Shown here: positions 1 through 8,246 of the stretch, one piece after another
Layout: the number at the start of each line of letters is the position of its first letter
Numbering within the stretch: the stretch's first letter is position 1
Origin: an uncultured Clostridia bacterium
Lineage (GTDB): Bacteria > Bacillota > Clostridia > Christensenellales > Aristaeellaceae
Direction of reading: 5' to 3'
Length of the DNA: 51,492 nt
NCBI GenBank assembly: GCA_934631025.1
Contig: CAKTXR010000017.1
Location: forward strand, 1 to 51,492
The notes under the pieces: model-generated
The model's database searches: none
Told to the model about the DNA's origin: nothing
What the model saw: the letters and a program-made list of their open reading frames with translations, nothing else
Position numbers and translations under genes: made by a program

Positions 1-56
1 TTTTTTGTTGGTGTTTTCTTATGAAACGGCGACATAATTTTGATGTTAAATGAGAA

Positions 57-84
57 TTGACTTGTATGCAAAAAAATGTAAAAT
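57..84 (+). promoter_or_regulatory. Candidate sigma-A promoter of ABC transporter gene
   Basis: TTGACT at 57-62 and TAAAAT at 79-84 are separated by 16 bp. The element lies about 50 bp before the ABC transporter start, in a locally AT-rich stretch, on the correct strand. Confidence 0.5.
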
Positions 85-134
85 AGAAAACGAAGGGCAA
101 TCCGCGCATGACCGACGGCAAAAGGAGGATGCGC

Positions 135-1706
135 ATGAAACGAATCATCCGATACTTTCGCGACTTTTACGCGCACTGCGGCGGGGCCGTGATCGGCTAT
201 CTGCTGCTCACGATCGTCCACAAGATTCTGGCGTTCATTTCGCCGCCCGCGGCGCAGCGGCTGATCGACGCGGTGATCGGCGGCGACGGCTTTCTCCGCG
301 CCATGATCGAGAATGCCGTCATCACGCTCCTGTTCGTGGCGGCGCTGTACTTCAGGAATCTGCACGGTTCGCTGACGGAGAACCGCGTGACGGCCTATGC
401 GGAGGGGCGCGTGTTTTCCGATATGCTGCATATGCCCTTCGGCCGCCTGCGCGGCAAGGCGCTGGGGCACTATCTGCACCTGATCGACCGCGACGTGGAT
501 CAGATCACAGGCCTTGCGTTCTATGACGGCACGGTATTCGCGCTGAACGTGCTGATGACTGTCGCCATGGCGGTTTATCTCTTCCGCTGCGACTGGGTGC
601 TGACGCTGGTGGTGCTCTCCGTGCTGCCGCTGTTCGTGATCTTTTCAAAGCTTCAGCTGCCGCGGCTCGAGCAGGCTCAGGAGGCGGTCATCGAAGAGCA
701 GGAGAACCTCAACGACCGGCTGGACGAATGCTATGCCGGCGGCGAGAGCATCCGCGCGACCAACGCCGAGACGCATTTCTTGGCGCGCTTTGAGAACGCC
801 GTCGCGAAATGGCTGCGCGCCAGGAAGCGCTTTGCGCTGTATGACACGACCTACGACATCCTCTCGGTGACGGGGCTGATGAACATCGCGGATACGGCGA
901 TCTACTGCATCGGCGGCTGGCGCGCGCTGACGGGGCACATGAGCGTCGGCATGATCATGACGTTCTCGCTGTATTTTTCCACGCTCTGGAACAGCGTCGA
1001 GGGGTTCATGGAGTTCTTTAAGGAGTATCGCGTCAAGCAGGTGTCACTCAACCGCCTTGCCGAGCTGCACGAGCAGAGCGCGCCCGTCGAACGTCCCGTG
1101 AAGGCATTGCCGCCGCTCGAGACGCTCTCGTGCGAAAAGCTGGGCTTTGCCTATGGCGAAAAGCGCGTGCTGGACGGCTTCTCGCTGGAGATCCGTCGGG
1201 GTGAGCGCGTGCTGATCACCGGCGAAAACGGCAGCGGCAAATCCACGCTGGCGCGTTTGCTGGCCGGTCTGATCGAGCCGGAAAAGGGCGCGATCCGCTA
1301 TAACGGCGAGGACATTCAGACGATCGATCCGGCCGCGCTGCGCGAGAAGGTGCTGCTGGTTCCGTCCGAGCCATTCATCATATCGGGTACGGCGCGGGAC
1401 AATCTCTGGAACGGCGCGGGTGAGGAGACGCTGTGCCGCGCGGGTATCGACAAGCCGATTGAGAAGAATGGCGGCAATCTCTCGAACGGGCAGAAGAAGC
1501 GGATCCAGCTCTGCCGCGCGCTGGCCTCGAAGGCGGAGGTTGTGATCTTCGACGAGCCGTTCAACTTCATTGACCGCGGCGCGAAGGAGGACTTCTGGCG
1601 CGAGATTCTCTCGACCTTTGCCGACCGTACGCTCGTCGTGATTTCGCACGACGCGTTTCCGGCGAAGGACTGCGGGCGGATCGTCGAATTGCGCGCGGAG
1701 GGATGA
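135..1706 (+). CDS. ABC transporter half-molecule, fused membrane and ATPase domains
   Basis: A 523-residue exporter-type half-transporter that should dimerise to move an unknown substrate across the membrane using ATP. About the first 310 residues form the membrane domain, with hydrophobic spans near 20-40, 60-75, 130-175 and 245-290. The ATPase domain follows: Walker A GENGSGKST near 363-371, signature LSNGQ near 449, Walker B ending FDEP near 472, and H-loop ISHD near 503. The Q-loop position, usually V-P-Q, reads V-P-S, so the coupling glutamine appears missing. I chose the ATG at 135 because AAAGGAGG at 121-128 sits at proper distance; ATGs at 108 and 129 are also in frame. It is followed by an ABC-F gene with its own promoter. 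Substrate cannot be told from sequence; multidrug, lipid or peptide export are all possible. Confidence 0.85.
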   Translation: MKRIIRYFRDFYAHCGGAVIGYLLLTIVHKILAFISPPAAQRLIDAVIGGDGFLRAMIENAVITLLFVAALYFRNLHGSLTENRVTAYAEGRVFSDMLHMPFGRLRGKALGHYLHLIDRDVDQITGLAFYDGTVFALNVLMTVAMAVYLFRCDWVLTLVVLSVLPLFVIFSKLQLPRLEQAQEAVIEEQENLNDRLDECYAGGESIRATNAETHFLARFENAVAKWLRARKRFALYDTTYDILSVTGLMNIADTAIYCIGGWRALTGHMSVGMIMTFSLYFSTLWNSVEGFMEFFKEYRVKQVSLNRLAELHEQSAPVERPVKALPPLETLSCEKLGFAYGEKRVLDGFSLEIRRGERVLITGENGSGKSTLARLLAGLIEPEKGAIRYNGEDIQTIDPAALREKVLLVPSEPFIISGTARDNLWNGAGEETLCRAGIDKPIEKNGGNLSNGQKKRIQLCRALASKAEVVIFDEPFNFIDRGAKEDFWREILSTFADRTLVVISHDAFPAKDCGRIVELRAEG

Positions 1707-1722
1707 GTTTTCATTCGCACGC

Positions 1723-1751
1723 TTGAAATTGCGCTCCGGATATGGTATGAT
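1723..1751 (+). promoter_or_regulatory. Sigma-A promoter of ABC-F gene
   Basis: TTGAAA at 1723-1728 and TATGAT at 1746-1751 with a 17-bp spacer, directly between the ABC transporter stop and the ABC-F start. This suggests that the ABC-F gene is transcribed independently. Confidence 0.6.
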
Positions 1752-1786
1752 CAACATATCTATGATTCCCGGGAGTGTAAACGAAA

Positions 1787-3715
1787 ATGGTGCTTTTGAC
1801 ATTGCAGGACGTTTGCAAGGCCTTTGGCCTGAACGTCATATTGAAGGATATCAACCTCACGCTCAAGGAGGGGCAGCGGCTCGGCCTTGTGGGCGTGAAC
1901 GGCAGCGGCAAATCGACGCTGATGAAGATCATCACCGGCGACATGGCGCCCGACAGCGGCACGGTGAGCCTGCTGCGCGGCACGCGGGTGGGTCTGCTCA
2001 CTCAGCAGGCCGACATCACCTCAGAGCTGACCGTGGTGGAGGAGCTTTCGCGCGTGTTCGAGCCGCTGCAAAAGATGGAGGAGAAGCTGCGCGGCCTCGA
2101 GCGGCAGATGGCCGAAAACCACGAAAACGCCGATCTGCTCGAGAGCCTGAGCGCCGAGTACACCCGCCTGACCGACCGCTTCGAGCAGGCCGGCGGCTAC
2201 GAGTGGCCCAGCCGCATACAGGGCGTGCTGGCCGGACTGGGCTTTTCCAGGGAGCGGCGCGAGCAGCCCGCGCGCCTGCTCTCCGGCGGCGAAAAGACGC
2301 GGCTGTGTCTGGCGCGCATGTTGCTCATGCAGCCCGAGCTGCTCATGCTGGACGAGCCGACCAACCATCTCGATCTGGAAGCGACGCAGTGGCTGGAGGA
2401 CACGCTGAGGAAGTACAAGGGCACGGTCATCGTCATATCGCACGACCGCTATTTCCTGAACGCCGTGTGCGACTGCATGGCCGAGCTGTCCATGACGCAT
2501 CTGACGCAGTATAACGGCAATTACGACGCGTTCATGACCCAGCGCCGCATGAACCTCGAGCGCCAGCTCAAGGAATACGCCATGCAGCAGAAGGAAATCG
2601 CGCGCCAGCAGGCCATCATCGACCGCTATCGGATGTACAACCGCGAAAAGAGCATCAAGGCCGCCGAAAGCCGCGAGAAGCGTCTGGAGAAGATCGAGCG
2701 CATCGAGCGGCCGGTCGACGAGGCGAAGGTGCGCTTTTCCTTCGAGGCGAAGCGCCGCACTGGCGACGACGTATTGATGGTGCAGGATCTGTCGAAATCC
2801 TTCGACGGACGCGTGCTGTTCCAGCATTTCAGTCTGCATCTGCGCGCGGGCGACCGCGTGGCTGTCATCGGCCCCAACGGCGTGGGCAAGACGACGCTTT
2901 TGCGCATCATCATGAACGAAATCCCTGCCGATACCGGCGAGGTGATCTACGGTGCGAACGTGGACATCGGCTATTACGATCAGCATCAGGCGGGCCTGAC
3001 CATGACAAAGACCGTCATGGACGAGCTGTGGGACGCGTTCCCGCGCATGGAGCCGGACGAGGTGCGCAGCGTGCTGGCGCTGTTCCTCTTTACCGGCGAC
3101 GACGTGTTTCAGAAGATCGAGACGCTCTCCGGCGGCGAGCGCGGCCGTGTGGCGCTGGCCAAGCTGATGCTCAAGAAGGACAATCTGCTCCTCCTGGACG
3201 AGCCGACCAACCATCTGGACATGGACTCCCGCGAGGTGCTTGAGGGCGCGCTGGACGATTTCGGCGGCACGCTGCTCACCGTCTCGCACGACCGCTATTT
3301 CATCAACCGCGTGGCCAACCGCGTCGTGGAGATGAGACGCGACGGCATTGCGGAATATCTGGGCAATTACGACGATTATCTCGAGAAAAAGCGCCTTCTG
3401 GAGGCCGGACAGGAGGAAGCCGCCGCGCCGACCAAGACAAAGACGCAGCTCGACAAGGAAAAGCGCGTCGAGCGGCTCAGGCGCGAATCGGTCAAGGCGC
3501 TCAAGGCGCGCGTCGGCGAGCTGGAAAGCCTGATCGCGCAATCGGAGGAGCGCATCGCGCAGCTGGAGAGCGACATGGCCGATCCCGCCACCTATCAGGA
3601 CGCGGGCAAGGCCGCTTCCGTCGCCCGCGCGCATAAGGAAGCGCAGGAGACGCTCGAAGCGCTCTACGACGAATGGACGGAAACCGCGGATATGCTGCAA
3701 AGCGGCGCACAGTAA
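1787..3715 (+). CDS. ABC-F family ATPase (ribosome-associated, Uup/YdiF-like)
   Basis: A soluble 642-residue protein with two ATPase domains and no membrane segment, the ABC-F plan. These proteins bind the ribosomal E site and rescue stalled or antibiotic-bound ribosomes. Domain 1 has Walker A GVNGSGKST near 36-44, signature LSGGE near 164 and DEPTNHLD near 188. A charged linker (about 235-310) with the R-E-K-S-I-K-A-A-E-S pattern is the P-site tRNA interaction motif region. Domain 2 has GPNGVGKTT near 362, LSGGE near 446 and DEPTNHLD near 470. A C-terminal coiled coil rich in Lys/Glu covers about 540-640, as in Uup/YdiF subfamilies. The start follows GGGAG at 1771-1775; spacing is a little long. 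Whether it is a housekeeping factor or confers antibiotic resistance cannot be told here. Confidence 0.9.
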   Translation: MVLLTLQDVCKAFGLNVILKDINLTLKEGQRLGLVGVNGSGKSTLMKIITGDMAPDSGTVSLLRGTRVGLLTQQADITSELTVVEELSRVFEPLQKMEEKLRGLERQMAENHENADLLESLSAEYTRLTDRFEQAGGYEWPSRIQGVLAGLGFSRERREQPARLLSGGEKTRLCLARMLLMQPELLMLDEPTNHLDLEATQWLEDTLRKYKGTVIVISHDRYFLNAVCDCMAELSMTHLTQYNGNYDAFMTQRRMNLERQLKEYAMQQKEIARQQAIIDRYRMYNREKSIKAAESREKRLEKIERIERPVDEAKVRFSFEAKRRTGDDVLMVQDLSKSFDGRVLFQHFSLHLRAGDRVAVIGPNGVGKTTLLRIIMNEIPADTGEVIYGANVDIGYYDQHQAGLTMTKTVMDELWDAFPRMEPDEVRSVLALFLFTGDDVFQKIETLSGGERGRVALAKLMLKKDNLLLLDEPTNHLDMDSREVLEGALDDFGGTLLTVSHDRYFINRVANRVVEMRRDGIAEYLGNYDDYLEKKRLLEAGQEEAAAPTKTKTQLDKEKRVERLRRESVKALKARVGELESLIAQSEERIAQLESDMADPATYQDAGKAASVARAHKEAQETLEALYDEWTETADMLQSGAQ

Positions 3716-3722
3716 ATAATCA

Positions 3723-3757
3723 GCAGGCGCGTTCTTCATGGCGAAGAGCGCGCCTGC
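3723..3757. terminator. Hairpin terminator after ABC-F gene
   Basis: A 15-bp stem (3723-3737 with 3743-3757, one G-U pair) and a 5-nt loop begins eight bases after the ABC-F stop. The following T content is weak (GTTGTCT). Its arms share the CAGGCGCG...GCGCGCCTG core with the hairpin at 4103-4136. Confidence 0.65.
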
Positions 3758-4102
3758 GTTGTCTGAGGGTTGAATAGACAGTGCAAATCCCTGAATACTG
3801 GATACGCGAAGTCGAAAGCGTGATGGACAATTTTGTGACGCGCTCTTTAGCGGGCGGCCGCAGGAAATATGTCCTTGCAGGGCTTGGCAAAATCATTCGT
3901 TCAATGGGCGGCAGTGACAGCGCGCGGCTTTTTCGCGGCGGCCCAAAGAGAGCGCCTTGAGAAGGATTCGAGCCGCGCTGTCGGGACGGGATAGCTTGCA
4001 ATCCAGCGCCGCCGAATCGTCGCCGGAGCATGGCCGATGAAAGCATCTCTCACGCAGATTTGGACAGCCGGTATGCTGTTCTGAGTTTTTCCGATATGAT
4101 CA
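3758..4102. other. Intergenic stretch with no recognisable gene
   Basis: About 345 bp between two hairpins with near-identical arms. Short open frames exist on both strands but lack ribosome sites or recognisable protein character. It may be the remnant of a lost gene; I see no promoter, RNA gene or repeat beyond the flanking hairpins. Confidence 0.4.
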
Positions 4103-4142
4103 CAGGCGCGCCTTTCTCTATTGAAAAGCGCGCCTGATTTTT
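4103..4142. terminator. Hairpin terminator, likely bidirectional
   Basis: Stem 4103-4116 with 4123-4136 (14 bp, one wobble pair), loop TCTATT, followed on the plus strand by ATTTTTG. It lies 3' of the minus-strand TIGR04076-like gene and can also stop plus-strand transcription. Confidence 0.65.
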
Positions 4143-4175
4143 GTATGCGGATTATTGGAAGGCGCGGCGTGCGCG

Positions 4176-4508
4176 CTATTTCGCTTTGTCGGCGATTTGG
4201 CTTGGCCGCGCCGTCAGCCGGAAGCGCACGCAGCCGTCCGGACAGGTGAACGTCCTCGTGAGCCGCCCCTCCCCGCCCAGATTTTCGAGACTCCCGCCGC
4301 TGCGCACGGCCTCGAGCATGGGGAAGAGCAGGAGCATGGTCTTGGAGCACAGCCCTTCGCCCGCCTGATTGACGGGGCAGCCGTAGCCGCAGCGATACAC
4401 ATCGCCGATTTCCTCGCCGCTGCGGCAATAGCCCTCGGGGCGGTCGCCGCGCGTATAGCCGACGACCTCGATTTCAAATGTCCAGTCCTCAGAATACCAC
4501 TTTTTCAT
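4176..4508 (-). CDS. TIGR04076-like small cysteine-containing protein
   Basis: A 110-residue cytosolic protein that begins MKKWYSEDW. It carries scattered cysteines: C-R-S-G-E-E near 28, C-G-Y-G-C near 40 and a C-P-D-G-C motif near 92. The layout (short beta-rich start, G-x-C region, helix with a hydrophobic LLLFPML stretch, then CPDG followed by R-F-x-L) fits the TIGR04076 family as I remember it. The function of that family is unknown. Start at 4508 is preceded by AAAGGCAGG. The upstream neighbour on the same strand is the beta-helix glycosidase, but a terminator-like hairpin separates them. The cysteine spacing suggests metal binding; that is inference. Confidence 0.6.
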   Translation of the reverse strand: MKKWYSEDWTFEIEVVGYTRGDRPEGYCRSGEEIGDVYRCGYGCPVNQAGEGLCSKTMLLLFPMLEAVRSGGSLENLGGEGRLTRTFTCPDGCVRFRLTARPSQIADKAK

Positions 4509-4652
4509 GCGTGCGCCTGCCTTTCTGGTCGGAGCGTGTTTCGGACGTTCTTTGAAGCGCGATTTTTGCAGCGGAAAGACCCGATCGAGCCGCTTCCCGA
4601 GCGGATGAACGGGCCGCAAAGGATGGCCGCCCGCCGCCTTGACGCATCCTGT

Positions 4653-4686
4653 AAAAAGCGCCGCGTCCGGCGGAATGCGCGGGCGC
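4653..4686 (-). terminator. Terminator-like hairpin after beta-helix glycosidase gene
   Basis: On the minus strand, GCGC-C-CGCG pairs with CGCGGCGC (one bulged C; 4678-4686 with 4658-4665), followed by TTTTT at 4657-4653. It lies about 15-45 bp beyond the stop of the 4700-6388 gene. Confidence 0.5.
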
Positions 4687-4699
4687 GACGGAGAAAGTG

Positions 4700-6388
4700 T
4701 TATTCGACGGTTTCGGGCTGTTCGATCTCAACGTTGCGGCAGAAGCTGATCTCAAAGCCGTTCTCGCCGACCGGATCGTGCGGCAGATCCTGCTCGACGT
4801 GCCGCCAGCGGTTGTGGCGCACGGTGATGTTTTCGGCGTTCATCGCCTTGAGGATGCGCGGGAAATCCGATTCGAACAGGTTGTCCTCAATGACGATGTT
4901 GCCGTGATAGTAGTTGTTTTCGCGCTTTTTGATGGCCGGAGCGATGACGACGGCCGCGCCCTCGGTGTAGCCGCAGCCCAGGAAGCGGCAGTTGCGGATG
5001 GTCAGATCGCGTACGCAGCCGCTCTCAAACCAGCTGTTCGCGTCGCCGGTCAGATGCACGCCGTGGTGCATATTGGCGAAGGTGCAGTCCTCGATCAGCG
5101 TGCGGCGGCAGGTGCTGATGAGGAAACCGCGCGGACGGTTCCAGCCCACCTCGCAGCCGCGGATGATGACCTCGGGCATCTGCGTGAAGTTCTCGACCGC
5201 CATGCTCTCGGCGATGTTGGCGGGCAGTTCGTCTTCGCCGGTCACGCGGATGAGCTTTTCGTTGATCATCAGCGCGTCGCTCACGGTGATCTCGCCCACG
5301 CGGCCGAGCGTCTCGCGGTCGACCAGCGCGATCACGTCGCCGGGGCGGTAGATCTGCACGCCCTGCTGCTGGCCATGCATCAGCCGCGCCACGAACGTGT
5401 GGCTGTCGATCAGGCGCTCAACGGTGGCGTAATTGCCGTGGAAGTTGCCCGCGTCGTCAAGCATATTGCACAGATAGCAGCCCTCGAGCAGAATCGTGCC
5501 GCTGCAATGGACGAAGTGCGTCGCGTCGGCGTTGACCGTCACCAGACGGCCCTTGTGCAGCGCCGTGCGGACGCGCCGGAGCGTAATGTTCTCGCTGGTC
5601 TGGCCGATGACGCCCATGGCCGCGCAGTGATAGAGCGTCACGTCCTCGAGCGTGGTGTTGCGGCTGTTCTGGATGAAGAAGCCGGGGTGATCGCGATGGC
5701 CGTGCGTGGCCACCCACCACGCACCGACGCGGTGCCTGTCCTCGCCGTAGAGCCGGACTACGCCGTCCTCCAGCGCCTCGGCGCGCACGCTGCGCACCAG
5801 CCCGCCCAGAAAGCCCGCGCGCTCGGGATGCTCCCAGTAGGGCAGATAGACCAGCCGGTGCGGTATGCCGCGTTCGCCGTCGAACTCGGTGACGAGATAG
5901 CTGATCATGTCGGCGGTGTCCCAGCCGCTTTCGGGATCATAGAACACCAGCTTGCCGTTCTCGACGCGATAGGGATAATCCTTGTCGAAGCGCAGGTCGG
6001 TGTAGCCGTCCTGCGAGGCCAGTATGCGCGCCTGAGAAAAGAACGGGCGCGGATAGTCGATCGAGAGATTGCGCACGGTGACGTTTTTGCACGCGTCGAT
6101 CACGAACGGCGAAATTTTGCCGTGGAATATGAAATCCGCGCCGCCGCCCTCGACGGTCAGCCCGTCGAAGCCGATCAGCGGGAAGGCGATGGCCTTGCGG
6201 CCGCCGTCGTTGTTGGACATATAGTATTCGCGCACCATGGCCTGCTGGGGATAGAAATGGTATTCCCCCGCGTCGATGAGCAGCGTGGAGTTCTTTTCGC
6301 GGCGGCACTGGAGAAGCGCCTCGAGGACGGCCGGCGTGGCGTCGCCGTCTTTGCACAGGCGCATATAGTCGGACAGACGAACGATCAT
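4700..6388 (-). CDS. GH110-like right-handed beta-helix protein (putative alpha-1,3-galactosidase)
   Basis: A 562-residue parallel beta-helix protein with no visible signal peptide, so it is probably cytoplasmic. Glycoside hydrolase family 110 enzymes remove terminal alpha-1,3-galactose from host glycans such as blood-group B antigen. Sequence that fits GH110: Y-M-S-N-N-D-G near 57, the early G-G-G-A-D-F-I-F-H-G turn near 82, the repeated N-x-T-V-R-N-L-S-I-D rungs near 98, and A-D-A-T-H-F followed by M-L-D-D-A-G-N-F-H-G near 285-315, a region I recall as conserved around the active-site acids. Many I-x-x-x-D/N-C-x-F rungs follow to about 540. The stop of the acetyltransferase lies 12 bp upstream, so the two are co-transcribed. 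Alternative: a generic beta-helix glycosidase or lyase of another family. Confidence 0.7.
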   Translation of the reverse strand: MIVRLSDYMRLCKDGDATPAVLEALLQCRREKNSTLLIDAGEYHFYPQQAMVREYYMSNNDGGRKAIAFPLIGFDGLTVEGGGADFIFHGKISPFVIDACKNVTVRNLSIDYPRPFFSQARILASQDGYTDLRFDKDYPYRVENGKLVFYDPESGWDTADMISYLVTEFDGERGIPHRLVYLPYWEHPERAGFLGGLVRSVRAEALEDGVVRLYGEDRHRVGAWWVATHGHRDHPGFFIQNSRNTTLEDVTLYHCAAMGVIGQTSENITLRRVRTALHKGRLVTVNADATHFVHCSGTILLEGCYLCNMLDDAGNFHGNYATVERLIDSHTFVARLMHGQQQGVQIYRPGDVIALVDRETLGRVGEITVSDALMINEKLIRVTGEDELPANIAESMAVENFTQMPEVIIRGCEVGWNRPRGFLISTCRRTLIEDCTFANMHHGVHLTGDANSWFESGCVRDLTIRNCRFLGCGYTEGAAVVIAPAIKKRENNYYHGNIVIEDNLFESDFPRILKAMNAENITVRHNRWRHVEQDLPHDPVGENGFEISFCRNVEIEQPETVE

Positions 6389-6400
6389 GCTGATTGCTCC

Positions 6401-7042
6401 TTACTTTTTGATGACCTTGTTGTCGCCCAGAATATCGGGCTTGTTGACCATGCTGTCGGTCTCGGTGATGGGACGGACGACCTTGCAGGGCACGCCCGCG
6501 GCGAAGCTCATGGGCGGGATGTCGCGCGTGACCACGCTGCCCGCGCCGATGACGCAGTTATCGCCGATGGTCACGCCCGGGCAGACGACGACGTTCGCGC
6601 CGAACCAGCAGTGCGAGCCGATGTTGACCGGTTTGGCGTAGCACATATGCTTTTCCTCGCCCTTTTCGTTGAGCATGAGATAGCGCTCGTCGGGCAGCAT
6701 GGGGTGAACCGGCGTGACGATGGTCAGATTGGGGCCGAAGTTGTTGTCCTCGCCGATGGTGACCGGCGCGTCGTCCTGTATGGTGGTGTTATAGTTGAAA
6801 AAGTTCTTTGCGCCGATGCGGGTGTGCCGGCCGTAATGGAAGAATATCGGGCCCTGCATGAAGCTGCCCGCGCCGAACGCGCCGGTGATCTCGTGCAGCA
6901 GCGCCATACGCTCCTCGGCTTCGTCCTCGCGCAGGCTGTTGAACTTCTGGCTCAGATTGTGAGAGCGCAGCTTGATGGCCTTCAGATCGGGATCGCCGGG
7001 GCAGAACAGCGTGCCGGCAAAAATTTTCTCTTCTTCTCTCAT
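6401..7042 (-). CDS. Sugar O-acetyltransferase, hexapeptide-repeat (LbH) family
   Basis: A 213-residue cytosolic enzyme of the maltose/galactoside O-acetyltransferase type, which moves acetyl from acetyl-CoA to a sugar hydroxyl as a trimeric left-handed beta-helix. After a helical N-terminal cap (about 1-55), isoleucine-patch hexapeptides run from about 65 to 190: I-G-A-K-N-F, I-G-E-D-N-N, I-G-S-H-C-W-F-G-A-N and I-G-D-N-C-V-I-G-A-G-S-V-V. The catalytic histidine is expected in the T-P-V-H-P segment near 111. Start ATG at 7042 follows a GGAGCAATCGTC weak site; an in-frame GTG at 7090 exists but is less likely. It precedes the GH110-like gene by 12 bp, so a role in glycan or galactoside metabolism is plausible. 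Confidence 0.85.
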   Translation of the reverse strand: MREEEKIFAGTLFCPGDPDLKAIKLRSHNLSQKFNSLREDEAEERMALLHEITGAFGAGSFMQGPIFFHYGRHTRIGAKNFFNYNTTIQDDAPVTIGEDNNFGPNLTIVTPVHPMLPDERYLMLNEKGEEKHMCYAKPVNIGSHCWFGANVVVCPGVTIGDNCVIGAGSVVTRDIPPMSFAAGVPCKVVRPITETDSMVNKPDILGDNKVIKK

Positions 7043-7123
7043 GACGATTGCTCCTTGCTGGTCGGAAAATAGACGTGTCTTATCGCTCACATTGTAGCGT
7101 TAATGCGGGCGTTTGTCAACCGA

Positions 7124-7810
7124 TTATTCTTCATTCAGCGTCCAGCGGAAGTGCGCGAGGATCCGCCGCGCCGTCAGCGCGTCCTCCTCGAAGGCGCCGT
7201 GGCCGGTGTGGTGGATGACATAGGGCTGCCCCTGCGCGTTGCGCCGGTCGGAAATCACGGCGATGTGGCCGTCGTAGATCACGAAATCGCCCGGCTGCCA
7301 GGCGGCGATGTCATCTGCGTCGGTCGTCAGCTCGAGGCAGTGCCGCTCGAAAAACACGCGCAGATTGACTACGCGCCGGAAATCGATGTTGGAATCGGGC
7401 AGGTTGTTCGCCAGCGGATAGGCCTCCGGATGCGCGCCCACGTCCTGATCGAGCATGGCCTTGAGATCGTAGCCGGCCGCCTTCAGCGCGCGCCAGATCA
7501 CGTCCGCGCATACGCCCTGCCCCTCGGGCGGATAGCCGCCGGCGAAGTAATCGCTGACGTATTCGGGCTGAGAGCGGATATAGCGGCGCGCGGCCAGCAT
7601 GACGTCGGTGTAATCGTCGATGAGATCGCCGTCCGCGTCGGCGCTGCTGTAGAGCGTGGTCACGCCGAAGCGGACGCGGGCATACCAGGCGGGCAGCTTG
7701 AAGGGCGCGAGAACCAGCATAAAGACGATGAGCGCCATAAAGAGCGCCCCCAAAAGACGAAAAAAGCGAAAGCGCGGCCGTCCTGCGGTCGTTTCAGGCG
7801 CGTTGTCCAT
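7124..7810 (-). CDS. DUF1287 domain protein, membrane-anchored
   Basis: A 228-residue protein with an N-terminal membrane segment (about 14-34) and an external DUF1287 domain. Diagnostic parts: Y-P-P-E-G-Q-G-V-C-A-D-V followed by a helix near 95-110, the P-D-S-N-I-D-F-R-R-V motif near 143, F-V-I-Y-D-G-H-I-A-V-I-S-D near 180 and V-I-H-H-T-G near 202, ending in the F-R-W segment. The conserved Cys and His residues resemble an NlpC/P60-type cysteine hydrolase arrangement, suggesting action on cell-wall peptides; this is inference and DUF1287 remains functionally undefined. It lies 80 bp upstream of the acetyltransferase gene on the same strand and may share its transcript. Confidence 0.8.
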   Translation of the reverse strand: MDNAPETTAGRPRFRFFRLLGALFMALIVFMLVLAPFKLPAWYARVRFGVTTLYSSADADGDLIDDYTDVMLAARRYIRSQPEYVSDYFAGGYPPEGQGVCADVIWRALKAAGYDLKAMLDQDVGAHPEAYPLANNLPDSNIDFRRVVNLRVFFERHCLELTTDADDIAAWQPGDFVIYDGHIAVISDRRNAQGQPYVIHHTGHGAFEEDALTARRILAHFRWTLNEE

Positions 7811-8246
7811 TGTAGAGTCACACTCCGCGGTATTTGTCGTATTTCCACATCATTCCTTTGAATTTGACGCGAAATTTGCCGGAAAGGTTTCGCATATTTC
7901 GTGAATGGCTGGAATATACATGATAATACGATGATAAAGCGATGAGAGGATGATGACGAATGTGGCGCGCTGTCCCAAATTTCAGGCCAAATACCGTCTG
8001 ATTGAAAATTGCAATCCCTGAAAACCGACGATACGCGGCCGGAAAATCGAAAAATCGACAAGGAGACGGCCGGGGACGCGATGTTCTGTGACACGTCATA
8101 TATATACAGGAGCGTATAGAATGATTTATGGAAACTGCCCTATAAAATGGGCGCGAAATGGGAAAAAGAGGATTTTCAAAATTCAGCGTCGTATACAGCA
8201 GGGAGCAATGAACGCGTTGCGCTTTGACAATATCGGAGGGATACAT
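7811..8246. other. Divergent intergenic region, AT-richer than its surroundings
   Basis: About 435 bp between the divergent DUF1287 gene and the small membrane protein gene. It includes a short inverted repeat GGCCGG...CCGGCC (about 8037-8076) and a TATAAA-like box near 8141. I find no open frame with a ribosome site and no recognised RNA class; it presumably holds promoters for both flanking genes, but I cannot assign -35/-10 pairs with confidence. Confidence 0.4.

Noticed and set aside
3960..4020. Possible tRNA T-arm-like GATTCGAG sequence
   Set aside because: No acceptor, D-arm or anticodon stem could be built around it.
4697..7072. 791-codon open frame spanning antisense to the glycosidase and acetyltransferase genes
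   Set aside because: It crosses two well-supported genes and their intergenic gap, with a repetitive His/Asp/Val composition typical of antisense artefacts.
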